Under the pieces are notes generated by a model. That model did no database searches, was not told where the DNA came from, and saw nothing but the letters and a program-made list of their open reading frames with translations. The translations under genes were made by a program, and so were the position numbers. Below, in pieces: positions 11,852 to 23,285 of a stretch of DNA of 64,000 nt (the stretch's first letter is position 1; every line of letters begins with the position of its first letter). The stretch is from Reticulascus tulasneorum (taxonomy: Eukaryota > Ascomycota > Sordariomycetes > Glomerellales > Reticulascaceae): the NCBI GenBank assembly GCA_001557505.1, contig LSAX01000005.1, positions 1,178,001 to 1,242,000 on the forward strand, written 5' to 3'.

Positions 11852-13452
11852 ATGGCGCTCCTAGAACTTCCGACAGAATTAATACAGCGGATCATTGAAC
11901 AAAATATCCCGGAGGACTTTGAACCTACGGTCCTTACATGCAAGGCCCTTCACGCTGCCAGCTTCATCTTCCTCGATGCGCACAACGACGACAAAGATAC
12001 AGGCGCTTTGAGTATTCCAAATTCAATCCCCCTTTTAGATGGAAAGCGGGAGATAGCAGCCCAGATGAATACTGGGACCCCATCACAAAGGCTACTGGCA
12101 TTAAGATCTGCACCACCACCGACCTTCTGCAACGCATCGCAGCTGAACCCATCGTGGCACGATACATCATCTCCGCAAATCTAAAGGGAGACAACAATTA
12201 TTCTATAGATGACCTGGAAGATATTTGGAAGAACACGGATGGACGGGGCGACTTGGGGGAGCTGGTGTTCCCTCGGATCAAAGGTGATGCAACTGCGTTA
12301 CGTGCGCTAGTGTTCAACTCACCGTATCTCCGTGAAGCAGGAATGGACCCTGAAACATGGCTCGAGGACATGTCTGAGAAAGATTGCGGCCACCCAGAGG
12401 CCTTCCTCCTGACCTTGCTCCCGAATATGACAGACTTGTTCCCTCCTAAAGGCTGGGGCTCGCTGACAATACCACTTGACCAGGCTCGTCCAACGCCACA
12501 GCACACAGAGAACATTTGGTCTGTCCTTGATGTCCTGGTCCGACGAGCAAACGATTCATCCTTTGCAAATGCACCGCTTTCGAAACTAAGAACCGTGAAA
12601 CCATTCACCGGTACCGGCTACGAAAATCGCAATTCCCTGACCAGCTGCGCTTCTCTTCTTGCAATTGATACTGTCCGTGAGTTCTACGGTAGCAGCCTCA
12701 TAGCCTACGATGATAATTACACTGGCAAACAGTTCGCTCCTCATTACAACACCTACGGGAAGAGCCTCGAGAAGGTCGAGCTCGTCGGTTGCGTCTTACG
12801 ACATCTAGAGCTTGCTGAGCTCCTTGCGCGTATACCAGCTCTAAAATGCTTCCACCTTGGATATGAGGTCAAATGGCACGGCTGCGGGCACAATTGGAAT
12901 ATCGGCGCCTGCCTGGCTGCTGTTGTGGAGCATGTCGGGCCAACACTTAAGGAGTTATCGTTTACTAACATAAATTTTTATGGTGGGAAAGGCACGACGC
13001 TGGCCGATATGACAGGCCTCCAGTGCTTGAAGGTCTTGGAGCTTGATATCGAGATGCTCGAGGGCCCAGCGTATGACGAGGACTCGCAGAATCCCGAGTG
13101 GCTTGATGAAGAGGGGCCGCCGGGTGAACCTGCGAGACCACGTCTAGTTGAGCTTCTTCCCGCCTCTATCGAGACAGCTCGCTTTTTTGCGAGGGAACTG
13201 GATGATTCAAAGTTAAATTGCATTCGCAGACTGTTCGATGGATTCCAAGAAGAACGGAAGGCTAAGCTGCCGCATTTGCAGACAGTATCTATAGTGTGTA
13301 CAGCAGATGGAGATAAGGAGCCGGCAGCCCTAGAACCACTCGAAACCTTTCAGCTTGTGACAGCCGCTGGTGGATCGGTAATCCACATGACTGACTGTCA
13401 TCCGAGCTTCGTCACGGAATTCTACACGCGTTTCCGCGTTCATAAAGAGTAG
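11852..13452 (+). CDS. F-box-like protein with apparent frameshift near 11993
   Basis: The reading frame from ATG 11852 gives an F-box-type start (LLELPTELIQRIIEQ, then TCKALH and LDAHN) and runs out of register near 11990-11998. The continuation RYRRFEYSKFNPPFRW, which fungal F-box proteins usually carry right after the xxHN motif, lies in another frame and stays open to the stop at 13450-13452. No credible intron fits: the two frames meet within a few bases, and the nearest GT...AG pair would remove half the F-box. Joined, the product would be about 530 residues with a long C-terminal part rich in leucine-repeat-like segments. Either the gene is a recent pseudogene or the assembly has an indel. 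If active, it would be an SCF ubiquitin ligase substrate adaptor; its target is unknown. Confidence 0.6.
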
Positions 13453-13574
13453 GAGAGGGCGAGATTCTCAGTTTTAAACAATATGGATGTACAAGCTCTT
13501 ATGTCGCATCGTATATAAAGGATCCATCTGCGAGAGCGATGAACTACCATCGCACGCCAATATCCGACCTCGCT

Positions 13575-14345
13575 TTACAGCTTCTCAAAAGCCTCAACTA
13601 CTGCTTTTGCAGTGGAAAGAGAACTAGTTGGATTTTGGCCAGTGATCAAACGTCCATCGACGACAGTAAAGTCGTCCCAAACCCCAGAGGCACGTTTATC
13701 TGGAAGAAGTTAGCATCGGGTGGCCGAAAGAAAGAGCACTGTAGACTCACATATCGCACCGAGCCTGTTTGCAAGCTCCTCCACCATTTCCGGGCTCGGC
13801 TTCCAGCTTCGCATTTCCTCCATAATATTCAAGGCGTACTCCCCTTCGGTGGTGAAGCCTGTAATGGTCTTTCCCTTGATGAGGGGCTCATCTCCAGCCA
13901 AAACGTTGGCGAAGATAGCCGGCCCGTGACAGACTGCAGAGATAATCCCGCCGTTAGCCCACACAAGCGATGCGATCTTTTGCAAGTTGACGGCAGTAGG
14001 ATAGTCAATTAGAGCAGCGTGGCCGGCAGAGGCAAAGAAGACGCCGTACTTGGAGCCATCAAGATCAGCCGCTTTTGGCATGTTGTCGAGTTTCACACGA
14101 AACTCGCTGCTGGTATTGTTCCACATGGCTAGATCATCGCCATTAAGATGGTCGGGTTGCAGAGAGTTCCAGTCGGGAGTGTACGTTCCCGTCTCAGAGG
14201 CAAGATCAACCTCGAAGCCAGCGGCCGTGAGGACATTATAGGGATGCAGTGCCTCGATAACGAAGAGGCCGGTGGTCTTCGTGCCTTGAAAGAGCTGGGC
14301 ACTGGCGCCTGTGATGCTGATAAGGGCTCGGCGGGGAGGAGACAT
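13575..14345 (-). CDS. DJ-1/PfpI family protein, Hsp31-like glyoxalase III / chaperone
   Basis: Two exons, 14345-13751 and 13699-13575, with a 51-nt phase-1 intron, give 239 residues. The nucleophile elbow SAVCHGPA places Cys139-His140 as expected, and Glu31 (EALHP) is the conserved acidic partner in Hsp31-type DJ-1 proteins. KGKTITGFT and the C-terminal WDDFTVVDGRLITGQNP complete the family pattern; the last part is found only after splicing. Hsp31 relatives convert methylglyoxal to lactate without glutathione and protect against carbonyl and oxidative stress. No signal peptide, so cytosolic. Length matches the family (about 235-240 residues). Confidence 0.92.
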
Positions 14346-16115
14346 GGCTCCAGTCGTTTGCGTGCGTTGAGTGATAGGAGTGAGCAGGAATGTTGTGTTG
14401 GCTGTCTGAATGCGACTTTGTAGTGGAAGCTGCCAGTAACGTATATATTAGTCTTAATCAGCGTCTTGAATCCGAGAGTCTGTTGGTTCGTTATGAAGAA
14501 GAAAGACAATCCATGATCAGGAGTATCGAATTCTTATATACTACTGGCCAACGCGAACAGTGCCAATGGCTGACAAACATCCTAGCATTTCCATCATGAT
14601 GACCAACATGGGGACACCGGTGAGATGGTTGTTCTACCGTTCTGGTGGCGGAGAGTCAGCCTCAGGATGTCGCAGAGGTGACGTGTAAAGTCAAGTAGAT
14701 ACTATTAACTTGTTAAGGAAATATGCTAATCAGGAAGTTCTATAGGCCAAGCCATGCTCGTCCCCAGGTCCAGCAGCCCCTGAGCGTGTTTGCGGCATCC
14801 CGTTAGTCACGGCTACTCCCTCGGGCTGGTGGGCGATCTTCTCCAGCTCCGCAAATTCCCTGCACGGTCCATCTCCCGCATAGCAGTTTTCCCTAACGTG
14901 GTGTTCAAACATCGTGAAGTGATTATTGAATAGTCAACAACGGGACGGGAATGTTTAGTGAACAGTCAGCTTGTGACCCTTCTTTAGGTAATACGCAGGG
15001 AGGCCAAACATTGTAAGTGAGAACCCAACACACTAATACTCCAAAACCAGCGCTGTTGCACATACAACTCAACACAACCTGGAGTTCCGCCAAGAACAAG
15101 AGCACACCAATTCCGGTCAGAGTCGGCACGGCCAAATGTCGGAGATGGGAATGACCCCCGAAGGCACCAACCACGGTGGTCGTCGTGAGTGTTTCCTTGT
15201 GTCATTTCGAGATTAATGAAAAAGCTCAGTAATCGACATCTTTGCGCTGAGTTCTACTGAATATTCTCTGTGTACAACAGGCAACAACCTGGGGCAGCGC
15301 CAGCCTCCCATCAGCACTGTCTCCCTCTTCGATCCGTGACAGGCAGAAATGAGAATGCCATCCACCCGGTTCTGAGTTAGTGCCACTCACTTATTGGGAT
15401 ATTAGATGGTCAAGACATTCGCTTTTGGAGAGACCATTGCCAGGGTAGTTTCCGCGAGATATCATCTCGTCAGTGCCGCCAGCAGAAGCGTTTCTAACAT
15501 CTGGACTTCATCATTGACTCCCATGTGCCACCGTTGCAACATATGTTCCATAGATCAGTCCTCCCTCGCATTTCGTATTAATGCTCCTCGAATTATACCC
15601 TGTCTATGTCTCTGCCCCCTCGTTTTTCCTTCTGTCTTTTTCCTCGTTTTTGTCGCTCCTCCTCATGTTCCACCTTGATGGTCAACGACTTCCACTTACA
15701 CCATGAACGGTCACGTGATAGACCAACATTTCACACTCGCATCAAAAGCCACACACAAACTTACCATCATAAGAAACCAAGACGGGAAAGCATGGCTACT
15801 AGCCGATACCAGGGCCTCTGTGATCATTCTACAGGGAACACAAATCACAACCCTGACACCTTCTTCCTTGAGCCAAAACCTCGCCGTAGTCCACAACTCT
15901 TCTCCCTTGCGAGGCTTTTAAAGATCACGTGGAGATAAGGATAAGCGCCTCGTCATTATGCCTCGACACTCAGCATCCCACCATCCCACCACCTATGCTG
16001 CCTTACCTCCATAAGACCTGTTATCCCGAAGCCAGCCATGCAGGCAACTCGCTATCCCTACGACGCAACTACACGCACCCGCGCCGCCATCCGGACTCTC
16101 GCTTGACACGACATA
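14346..16115. other. Intergenic region, no gene supported
   Basis: A 1.8-kb region between divergent genes. The open frames here (14730-15205 on the minus strand, 15406-15938 on the plus strand) are short, overlapping and unlike any family I know. The 15900-16115 part becomes strongly C-rich, as expected for the leader of the following GC-rich gene. Confidence 0.35.
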
Positions 16116-16781
16116 ATGCCTCCCTCGCCCTCGCCTTCGCCGTCCCCTCCCTCCCCGCAACCCGCAGCCTCTCCCAGTAAAAGCCCTCCTCCTCCGCCGC
16201 CGCAAGCCCCCTTCGCGCCGCTCTTCACCCTCGTCACCAACGGCTCGAGCAAGACGACCCACCACCCCAAGGTGCGGTACATCTTCGCTGACGACGACCC
16301 CGACACCCTGACGCAGGCCCTCGCCGACCACCACACCGCCAACGAGGCAAGGGAGCCCTCGCGGGACCGCGCGCTCGTCCTCGACCTCGCCCCCGCCAGC
16401 GACGGCTCGTGGTCCGTCGCCGCCGCCTCCAGCCTGAGCGCCGACTTCGCCATCGTCGACGCCAAGATCACGCAGATGGAGGACTCGGAGCGCGAGGGCG
16501 ACGGCGGCCTGATGCTCAGGATCGAGGGCGTGGAGAACGAGCCCGCGTCCGTCCCGGCGGCGTTGGATGCGGATCTGCCGAGCTCGGGCAGCGGTGCGCA
16601 GATTGGGGCGAGCCAGGGCCGGGAGGAGTACGGTGCTATTTTGGAGGAGTTTGACAAGAAGATGGGTATCCTGAAGAGGGTCGTTGCCGCAGGAGAGGAG
16701 AGGATGAGAAAGATACAGGCGCAGCAAGCACCGCCGACGGCCGAGAGCCAGGAGGCGAAGGGAAAGGAGGTCGAGGAATGA
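16116..16781 (+). CDS. Conserved-looking fungal protein of unknown function, GC-rich
   Basis: Single exon of 221 residues. It opens with a low-complexity Pro/Ser segment (about residues 1-30), then FTLVTNGSSKTTHHPKVRYI and FADDDP, a pattern I associate with an uncharacterised ascomycete family, and ends with a predicted helical or coiled segment (EEFDKKMGILKRVVAAGEER). Codon third positions are almost all G or C, far more than in neighbours, which argues for a highly biased real gene. The antisense frame at 15993-16865 is open only because of this bias. No signal peptide or membrane helix is seen. Function unknown. Confidence 0.75.
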   Translation: MPPSPSPSPSPPSPQPAASPSKSPPPPPPQAPFAPLFTLVTNGSSKTTHHPKVRYIFADDDPDTLTQALADHHTANEAREPSRDRALVLDLAPASDGSWSVAAASSLSADFAIVDAKITQMEDSEREGDGGLMLRIEGVENEPASVPAALDADLPSSGSGAQIGASQGREEYGAILEEFDKKMGILKRVVAAGEERMRKIQAQQAPPTAESQEAKGKEVEE

Positions 16782-17655
16782 GAAACTAGAATCGATCATC
16801 AACAAACACCTCAACCTCCTCTCTCCCGAGCCCTCTCGGCAGAGCACATCACTTCCGAACAGCACACATCATGGTTGGACAAACGCTTTACCTAGGCTTA
16901 GTAAGTGCCTCAACCCCCGAGGGACATGTCAGAGTGTTGGCTAACACCCTATACCCAGGTTTGACGGAGTCTTTCGACCTCCCTTTCTGCGAGCTAGATC
17001 GCAATGTCCTGTATGAGAAATAGCCCAAGATGAAATCACGCATATAGAGATGCCTCCTTATACTACTACACCAGGGTTGAGGGTATCTGGACTTGACGAG
17101 TTTAACATACACCCACTGGACACCGTTCACCGAATCAAACTCTCCGCGCCCCAGCTATGCCCGGTGTCGAGTCGGTCAATATGGAAATATGCGGCTTGTA
17201 GACACCAGTCTCCACATCACTCTCGTGCCGTCTGCACCAGCACAGGCGATTCCAGGTTATTGGGGACGGTACATCACGCTATCACTCGTCACGGTCTGGC
17301 AGGATGAAACACTTGGAAAAAAAGAACAAAGACTAGAAGACTATATATAGCAAAGACTCATGCTGACGCCCCTGATGCAAAAAGTTACGCCTGAGCATTC
17401 AATAGTTCCTCCTCAGAAGACCGAATCAGAAAGAGAAAAGTGAAGGTGTGCGGTAATACAACCAAACGTCCCCCAAGTCCATCTATCCCTGAGCATACCA
17501 ACGATCAACGTCAAGTTGGACGGGTAGCTAGCATAGGGCGCATGGCTTGTAACAAGGTATAGGGACCTAACTCCTCCATCCTACTCGGATTCCATGCTTT
17601 TTGCGAGAAATAAGACGCGCATATAATGTATTTGTACAAGTTGGGAGAATTCGAC
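16782..17655. other. Convergent intergenic region
   Basis: About 870 bases between two converging genes, presumably both 3' UTRs. No coding sequence, hairpin-rich RNA gene or repeat is supported. Confidence 0.4.
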
Positions 17656-19032
17656 TTAGTTGCCGCCATCATATGGAATACCCGGGACGACGTATCGTGG
17701 CTTGACAGCGAAGTTGAGGGCAGGTCGGATGAACTTCTCCTTCGTGACTTGGGACACGGAGCCGCTGATTGGAACGGTGTTGACGATCGGCAGCGAGCTG
17801 AAGTCCTCGATGAATTCGATCCCACGCTTTTTGTTTCCGGTCGGGGGTCCTTTGATAACCAGGAAGTAGATGACGACGATAATGACGATGATAAGGATGA
17901 TGGCGACTGGGACGGATTAGCAGGCATTCGCGGTCTGACGCTTTCGAGCGATACTCACCAGAGATACCGAGGCACCACCACTTCTTCTTGCGGGTCTTCC
18001 TGGCTGTCACAACAGCAACCCCGATCTCCTCATTGCCCTTGTCCAGGTTCTCGACAACTTCCTCGCCCTTCTGTTCAATTTGCGTAACTGCTGCCTCTTG
18101 CTGCACAACAAGGGTATCCATATCCTGGAACAGCTGCGCCAGCTCCACCATCTGCTGCTCGATCTTCTGCAGGGCAACGTGACGATCCTGGACAGCGCTG
18201 AGAGCTTGCCTGGCCTGGCCCTGTCTTCCGCTCTGCATCAATGCCTGGCTGAAAACTTGACCGCCCGAGGTATCCTCTACTGCGGCTCGGACCTCGCGCT
18301 CGTCAGCATCGGGACGCACGATTCGGTATTGCCGTGCCATCTGGTCTTGGGTCTTCTTGCGGAATGCGGATTCAACCTGCTGGTACTGCTGGATAGCCTG
18401 CTTGAGTCGGCGGTCGACACGGCCGATGTGGCCAGTGTTCCTGGGGTTGCGAGCATCAGGGCTGGATTTGACGGTTCGGACACGATCTGTGAGCGAGCGG
18501 TAGAGAGTCATGGTTTCCGACGAGAGACCGTCGAGCTGGCGGGAAGTCGCACTTCCGGAGCTGGTATCAGAGTCATTGAGGGAGCGATCCTGCAGCATGC
18601 GAAGCTGGTTGAGATTGTTCTCGATCTCCTGGATGCCCTGATCGATGGCCTGGCATTCGTTCAGGATTGCATTAGGGTCGCTTTGGCCAAAGCCACCTGG
18701 GTTTTGGATGAGGGAGGTCATCTCGACGTTTGATCCCGCTGGTTCGAGTCAGCCATCTTGGAGTTTGCAAAGCTCAATTTGAGCTGCCTACCTCCGTAGT
18801 TGCGCGCCCCCATAGCTGGCCCCGAAGGCAAGCCAGGTCGGGGAGACTCATCCCGCTGGTTATAAATGTTGTTACCCGGGTTGTATTGGTCGTAGCCACC
18901 ACCGTAACTAGCAGTTCATCAAAAGTCAGTATCGTCAATCGTAATAGGTTTCCGCCGCCTGGAGCGGTCGTGCTGCGGGATTCAGGGGGGGAGGTAAACT
19001 AACCCGCTGTTGCTGTACTGTTGTTTGGACAT
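17656..19032 (-). CDS. SSO1: Plasma-membrane syntaxin (Qa-SNARE), Sso1-like
   Basis: Four exons on the minus strand, 19032-19004, 18907-18792, 18738-17959 and 17906-17656, joined in frame (introns 96, 53 and 52 nt), give 391 residues. Residues 1-54 are Gly/Tyr/Asn-rich (YGGGYDQY), then an Habc-type helical region and a Qa-SNARE motif at about 226-294 with the zero-layer Gln in LFQDMD (Gln253), closing with the basic-aromatic KKKWWC before a hydrophobic anchor at about 309-327. This is the t-SNARE for fusion of secretory vesicles with the plasma membrane, pairing with Sec9 and Snc1 at the hyphal tip. Oddly, about 64 residues follow the anchor (start KGPPTGNKKRG, end PYDGGN), whereas syntaxins usually end there. 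The four-exon structure and long 5' region are typical of housekeeping genes. Confidence 0.9.
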
Positions 19033-21773
19033 GATGTCAGCAAAAGTTCAAAGTCAATTGTTTGTTCGCTTCACGGGGAAGAGAAAAAAAGGAAGAAGGA
19101 TTAGGAAACCAGCAAGGCGCTCGGAAGACATGCCCTCGACAACTCAGGTCCCGAACCCCACAAGAGGGATCGGTCCTAAGGGCAGACTCCAGTCTCGAAA
19201 CACTACGGGTTGGAAGGTAGGGGTGAAACACTGACACTCATGGTGATGTACAAGAAGCGCGACGGCTCCTTCCCTGCACGGCTAAACTAAAAAGCAAGCC
19301 TTGGTCTCCAAGGATTGGCGGTTTGTTCGTCGGGTCTGCGGCAATGCGTGCCTGCTGGAATGTTTGACTCGGCCAAAGGAGGTAGATGGGATGTTCGTGG
19401 TGAGGATTTATTGGTGTTGGTGGTCAGTTTGGTGAGAAAGGGGAGAGGGAGTGAGCGAATGAGTGCCCGAGGTCCTGGAGTAATAAAGGCAGCTAATTAA
19501 TGTAGGGTATCTTGATAGGTACTCTAGGGGCAAAAGTAAAGTCGCAGCCAGCGGCACTCTAATGTCCCATGTAGCTCACAAGTAGCCTAGTAGGCTTATT
19601 GTGTGGCTTGGAGCGTTGCTTTGTTGGTGTAGCAGAATTTCGGCTCGTCTAGAAATTGGAGCACAGAGTTGGGGGGGGTGGATGGATGGCCCCCTTGCTG
19701 CGAATGATCGCCGTGCAGAGGTTTTTGACTAGTGGAGTACTTTATTCTTGAGGTAGGGGTTTTTGCTTTCTCCCGGCAACAAAACTGATAAAGGACCCTA
19801 GCTGGGGCCTAGAAAGAAACCGGAAACAAAAAAGGCAGCTTGGACGCAAACAACAAAATAATAACAGCCCAGTGGTGGTCGATTCGAAATCCGACTAGAA
19901 AGAAAAGTGCAGGGGCTTTCGCTGTGCAAATCGTCAAGGCGAGAAAAGAATGGAGAAGAGGTAACTCCGCAGTAGCAAAGATGCGACTGGGATGGGTTGG
20001 GTTGGTGTGAGACGATTGGATCCCTGGCGATGTCGCTGAAAGTGCTTCGACCTGGGGGGGGCTTTGGTTCCCGGTTCTGTAACAGAGCGCAGGGCGAATT
20101 GACTTGGACTCGCTCGTAGGAAGAGACAGGAATCCTGAAAAAAGGCGACACACACCCACAATAAGGGCCTGGGTGCGAGCAGAGCCGGTGCGAGAGAGAG
20201 AGAGAGCCAATGTATGAATAATGCGGGTCGTTTGGCTGGGACAGGGGGGTCAGGCAAATTGGGTTTCAGACGCCAGATCGACAGGCACTGCTGTTGGTTA
20301 TTAAAAGATTTCTCCCGATGGAGGGACAGTTAATTAATGATCACTCGGTCGGTCGGTCGCTTCTTCTTTCGCTCACGTCTTCACGTGTCGACGCAGGATG
20401 ACGAGGGCAAGGAAGAAGACAAGAGAAGGTCGGCGAGGAGGAGGAATAACGGCTTCGTAAGAACCAAAGTAGAATTACAATAGCATCAGTACCCGGGTAG
20501 GGTGGGCATCCGACGATATTTCAATTGGGGAGCAGCCTCAGCCTCTCTCTCTCTCTCGCTCGCTTGAGATCTCACTGCGTGCTGACGGGCTGCTGCTGCT
20601 GCTGCTGCTAATGCATCTCCATTTTCCTTTCAAATCATAATAAGCATATCGGACTCTGTTCTAAATCTGCAAGGCCTTGGCTCGTCAGGGTCGTATAAGC
20701 TGACTGATCGAGTTCCCCATTTAAGTGCTCACTGATTGCACACACCCAAGAGGTTCGTTCGGACACGCTAGCCCCCGTTCAGCTCCCATTCGGCCACTTC
20801 GTGGTGCGCGCTTCCTGCAAGCTTCATCAGCACAGCTCCGGCACAGCCATGCTCATGCCCCCATTCAGCCCACTTCGATAGTCTCTCTTCGGCCTGATCT
20901 CCCATCCATCCACCATCCATCCACGGTCTTGGCCGGGGATCCTCAGAACCCTGCGAATACACAGTCGCCGCCCATAATTACGCAGTAGAGCGCCGCGTCC
21001 TTTGGATTTGGACGACGGATGGGGGGGTTTCTTACCTAAGGTATGTACTACTCCAGCATCTGGGTTGCTTGGCTGGCGCTGTGAACATTATGCATTGATG
21101 GACTTTCAATCCTTCGAACTGCCTTCATTGCCCAGCAGGTAGTTAGCCTTGTGGATGGCCTGGCCACAAATTCACCGGATCAAGCGCCACTACGGGATTC
21201 GCCGTCCAACTGGTTGGGCTGGAACGGAACCTTTCTCACCACGCAGTCCTAGTGCTTGTTCGATCTTCCCAGCTCCCCACATCCCTGGCGCCGCAATGCA
21301 CGCCGTATCCAGCAGGCCAGCCAGCGGCACCAGAATAAGCTGACACGCAGCGGCGCACCTTTATTAATGTAGCCTGCCTGCCTGCTCACCTAGTCCTACC
21401 TTAGTGCAATGAGGTAAGTCTGGATAAGGCTGTCCTGCCCAAAACAGAGGACCCCTTCTCCATCTGAAGATGGCCGTGCAGATCAGCCACGATGAGAGGA
21501 TCATCCGCCTTTTTTTTTTCTTTTTCAGTTTCGGACTCTGAGGCAGGCTATTCGGATCAATCTCGTCTTGGCTACCACTAATTGTTACAAAGTAGCAGCA
21601 TTCCCAGTCTATTCGCGGTCGGATTTATCTGTGGGCTTCATGCTGAACCGAGTGCCGCATATGCCATCTTGGCGTCCCTCTCCATCGGACTTTCTTCATT
21701 GGAATCATCTATTCGAAAACCATTCCTCCACTACTAAGTACGCCGAAAATGAAATAACACGAGGGCAGGGGCA
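19033..21773. other. Long 5' region of the syntaxin gene and spacer
   Basis: A 2.7-kb region with no supported protein gene. It contains a GA-rich run near 20190-20206, a CT-rich run near 20541-20559 and a CTG microsatellite at about 20590-20609, features common in promoters and long leaders of fungal housekeeping genes. Frames such as 19798-20257 (minus) are compositional. Confidence 0.4.
20541..20609. repeat. CT and CTG simple-sequence repeats
   Basis: A CT dinucleotide run (20541-20559) and, about 30 bases on, six to seven CTG units (20590-20609). They lie about 1.5 kb upstream of the syntaxin start, outside any supported coding region. These are ordinary microsatellites likely to vary in length between strains. 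Confidence 0.8.
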
Positions 21774-22812
21774 TCATATGATGGCGTACGCAGACACGTA
21801 GCTTACGCTCGAATCGTCTGGATCCAACACCTCGGTGCTCCGCCGATACTGTACGAATTGAAACCTATATTTCTCCTCCTCTTTCGTCTCCTTGGCCAGT
21901 ATCTCTAACGCTGCCATCACAACCCCAATCGGGTGTCGACCGCAAACCGTATTCTTTGTAAGCTTCAAGTTATCATAGAATGCATCGTGCTTTCCGGTCT
22001 TGATCGCCTCAATAGCCATCTCATCCACCATTTGGATAGTCTCGTGGATTGGTGGACCTGAAGGTCGCGGTCCTTTTTCTGCGAGTTTTTGCACTTTCTT
22101 GATATCCCCGTCCGGACAGTAAATTGTGTAGCTGAAGTAGCCTCCCCAGTGGCAGAAGTCCGAGCTGACAATGAAGGCGTTCTCGGGGTCTTTCAGGTAT
22201 GGAGCCAGCCATTTGCCTACATCCTTCTCTTCCTGCTTATTATTATCGCCGACGAGAATTGGGACGATCGTAGGAAACTTGTCTGGCGAGCCGAATGTCT
22301 TCTCTAGCCTTTTCCACAGGTAGGGTAGATGCATCTCCAGTGAGTGCTCATGGCCGTCGTTGTAGGTTGGTATTTTGGAAATCTCGCCGGTAGATCGCAG
22401 TGTGCCAATTACGTCGTCATCCACTTTCAGGTTCCCCCAAGGAGTCTTGTAGTATTTGAATCCTGTCACGGCGCAGCCTTGTAAGTAGAACGTATGCGAT
22501 GGCCCCAGGAGGAAGACGCGTTTCGCCTTGCTAAGATCGATGCATTTGTATGCCCATGCCGCGGTGGGACCGGAGAAGGTATACCCAGCATGACTATGGA
22601 GAACGGTCGTCAGTCAACGGTCTATAATCAAGCGCAAGAGTGACCGACGGAGCAATGATGACTCTTGCACCTGGTACGGGCAGATCAGTGTCGTCAATGC
22701 TGTCTGGTACATCGGCGAGGAAGCCATCCAGCTGAGCGTTGAGCTCTTCTGGATCCCCCAGGTACCATGAGCCCATCTTCTTCGCGGGTCGGACATCTTG
22801 GGTTGCTGCCAT
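21774..22812 (-). CDS. Memo-family protein (Mho1/MEMO1-like)
   Basis: Two exons, 22812-22649 and 22593-21774, with a 55-nt phase-2 intron, give 327 residues. The family pattern is clear: HAGYTFSGPTAAWAY near the start of exon 2, LLGPSH, EHSLEMHLP, a SSDFCHWG motif and NTVCGRHPIGV. The His and Cys residues that line the metal-binding pocket of human MEMO1 are present. Eukaryotic relatives bind iron or copper, influence redox balance and, in yeast, invasive growth. Cytosolic, no signal peptide. The donor GTCGGT is unusual, but it is the only one that keeps the conserved AP-HAGYT junction in frame. Length fits the family (about 300-340). Confidence 0.92.
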
Positions 22813-23285
22813 GTTGGTCTGCTTGGAACAGTTCGGCTCTTATCAGAGCTCAGGGGCGCTTGATCTGTCCTTGGTCGAGCAAGAACTGAAAGAAGCCGCC
22901 ACAAGATAGTCCTTAATGATGAAATTGGCCCCGCACTTGCATTGGGCAAGAAGCTCTAGATACCCAGCATTTGTAGGAACCCCGCAGACGATTTGTGCTT
23001 TGCTGCTCGGGAACTTAAGAAACATAAGCCCCGCTGCCCCACTAATTACGGCGGACTGGGCAGGCTTTGGCTGCTCCAAGGTTTCCGTATAATCAAATTC
23101 TATCCTCACAGGGTCTATTACAGCGCCTATGATTTTGCTTCCACCCAGACTTGGTACGACTTAGTTCAACCCTCGAAGACGCTTTGTCGGCCACAGTTTC
23201 ACCTCACAGGAGAAACAGATCTCTCTCTCTCAGATCTTGCCTAGCGTTGTAGATCTCTTCCAATCCCCAGGTGCAATGCGACGCT
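22813..23285. other. Intergenic region
   Basis: Spacer of 470 bases between the Memo gene start and the 3' end of the next minus-strand gene; a CT-rich run near 23219-23233 may belong to the Memo promoter. No gene supported. Confidence 0.4.

Noticed and set aside
15993..16865. A 290-codon minus-strand frame opposite the 16116-16781 gene
   Set aside because: It is Arg/Gly/Leu-rich low-complexity sequence that stays open only because the opposite gene uses G/C at almost every third position.
18736..18756. A tRNA-like B-box (ggttcgagtc)
   Set aside because: No matching A-box or acceptor stem is found at the right distance; the sequence lies in the third exon-intron border of the syntaxin gene.
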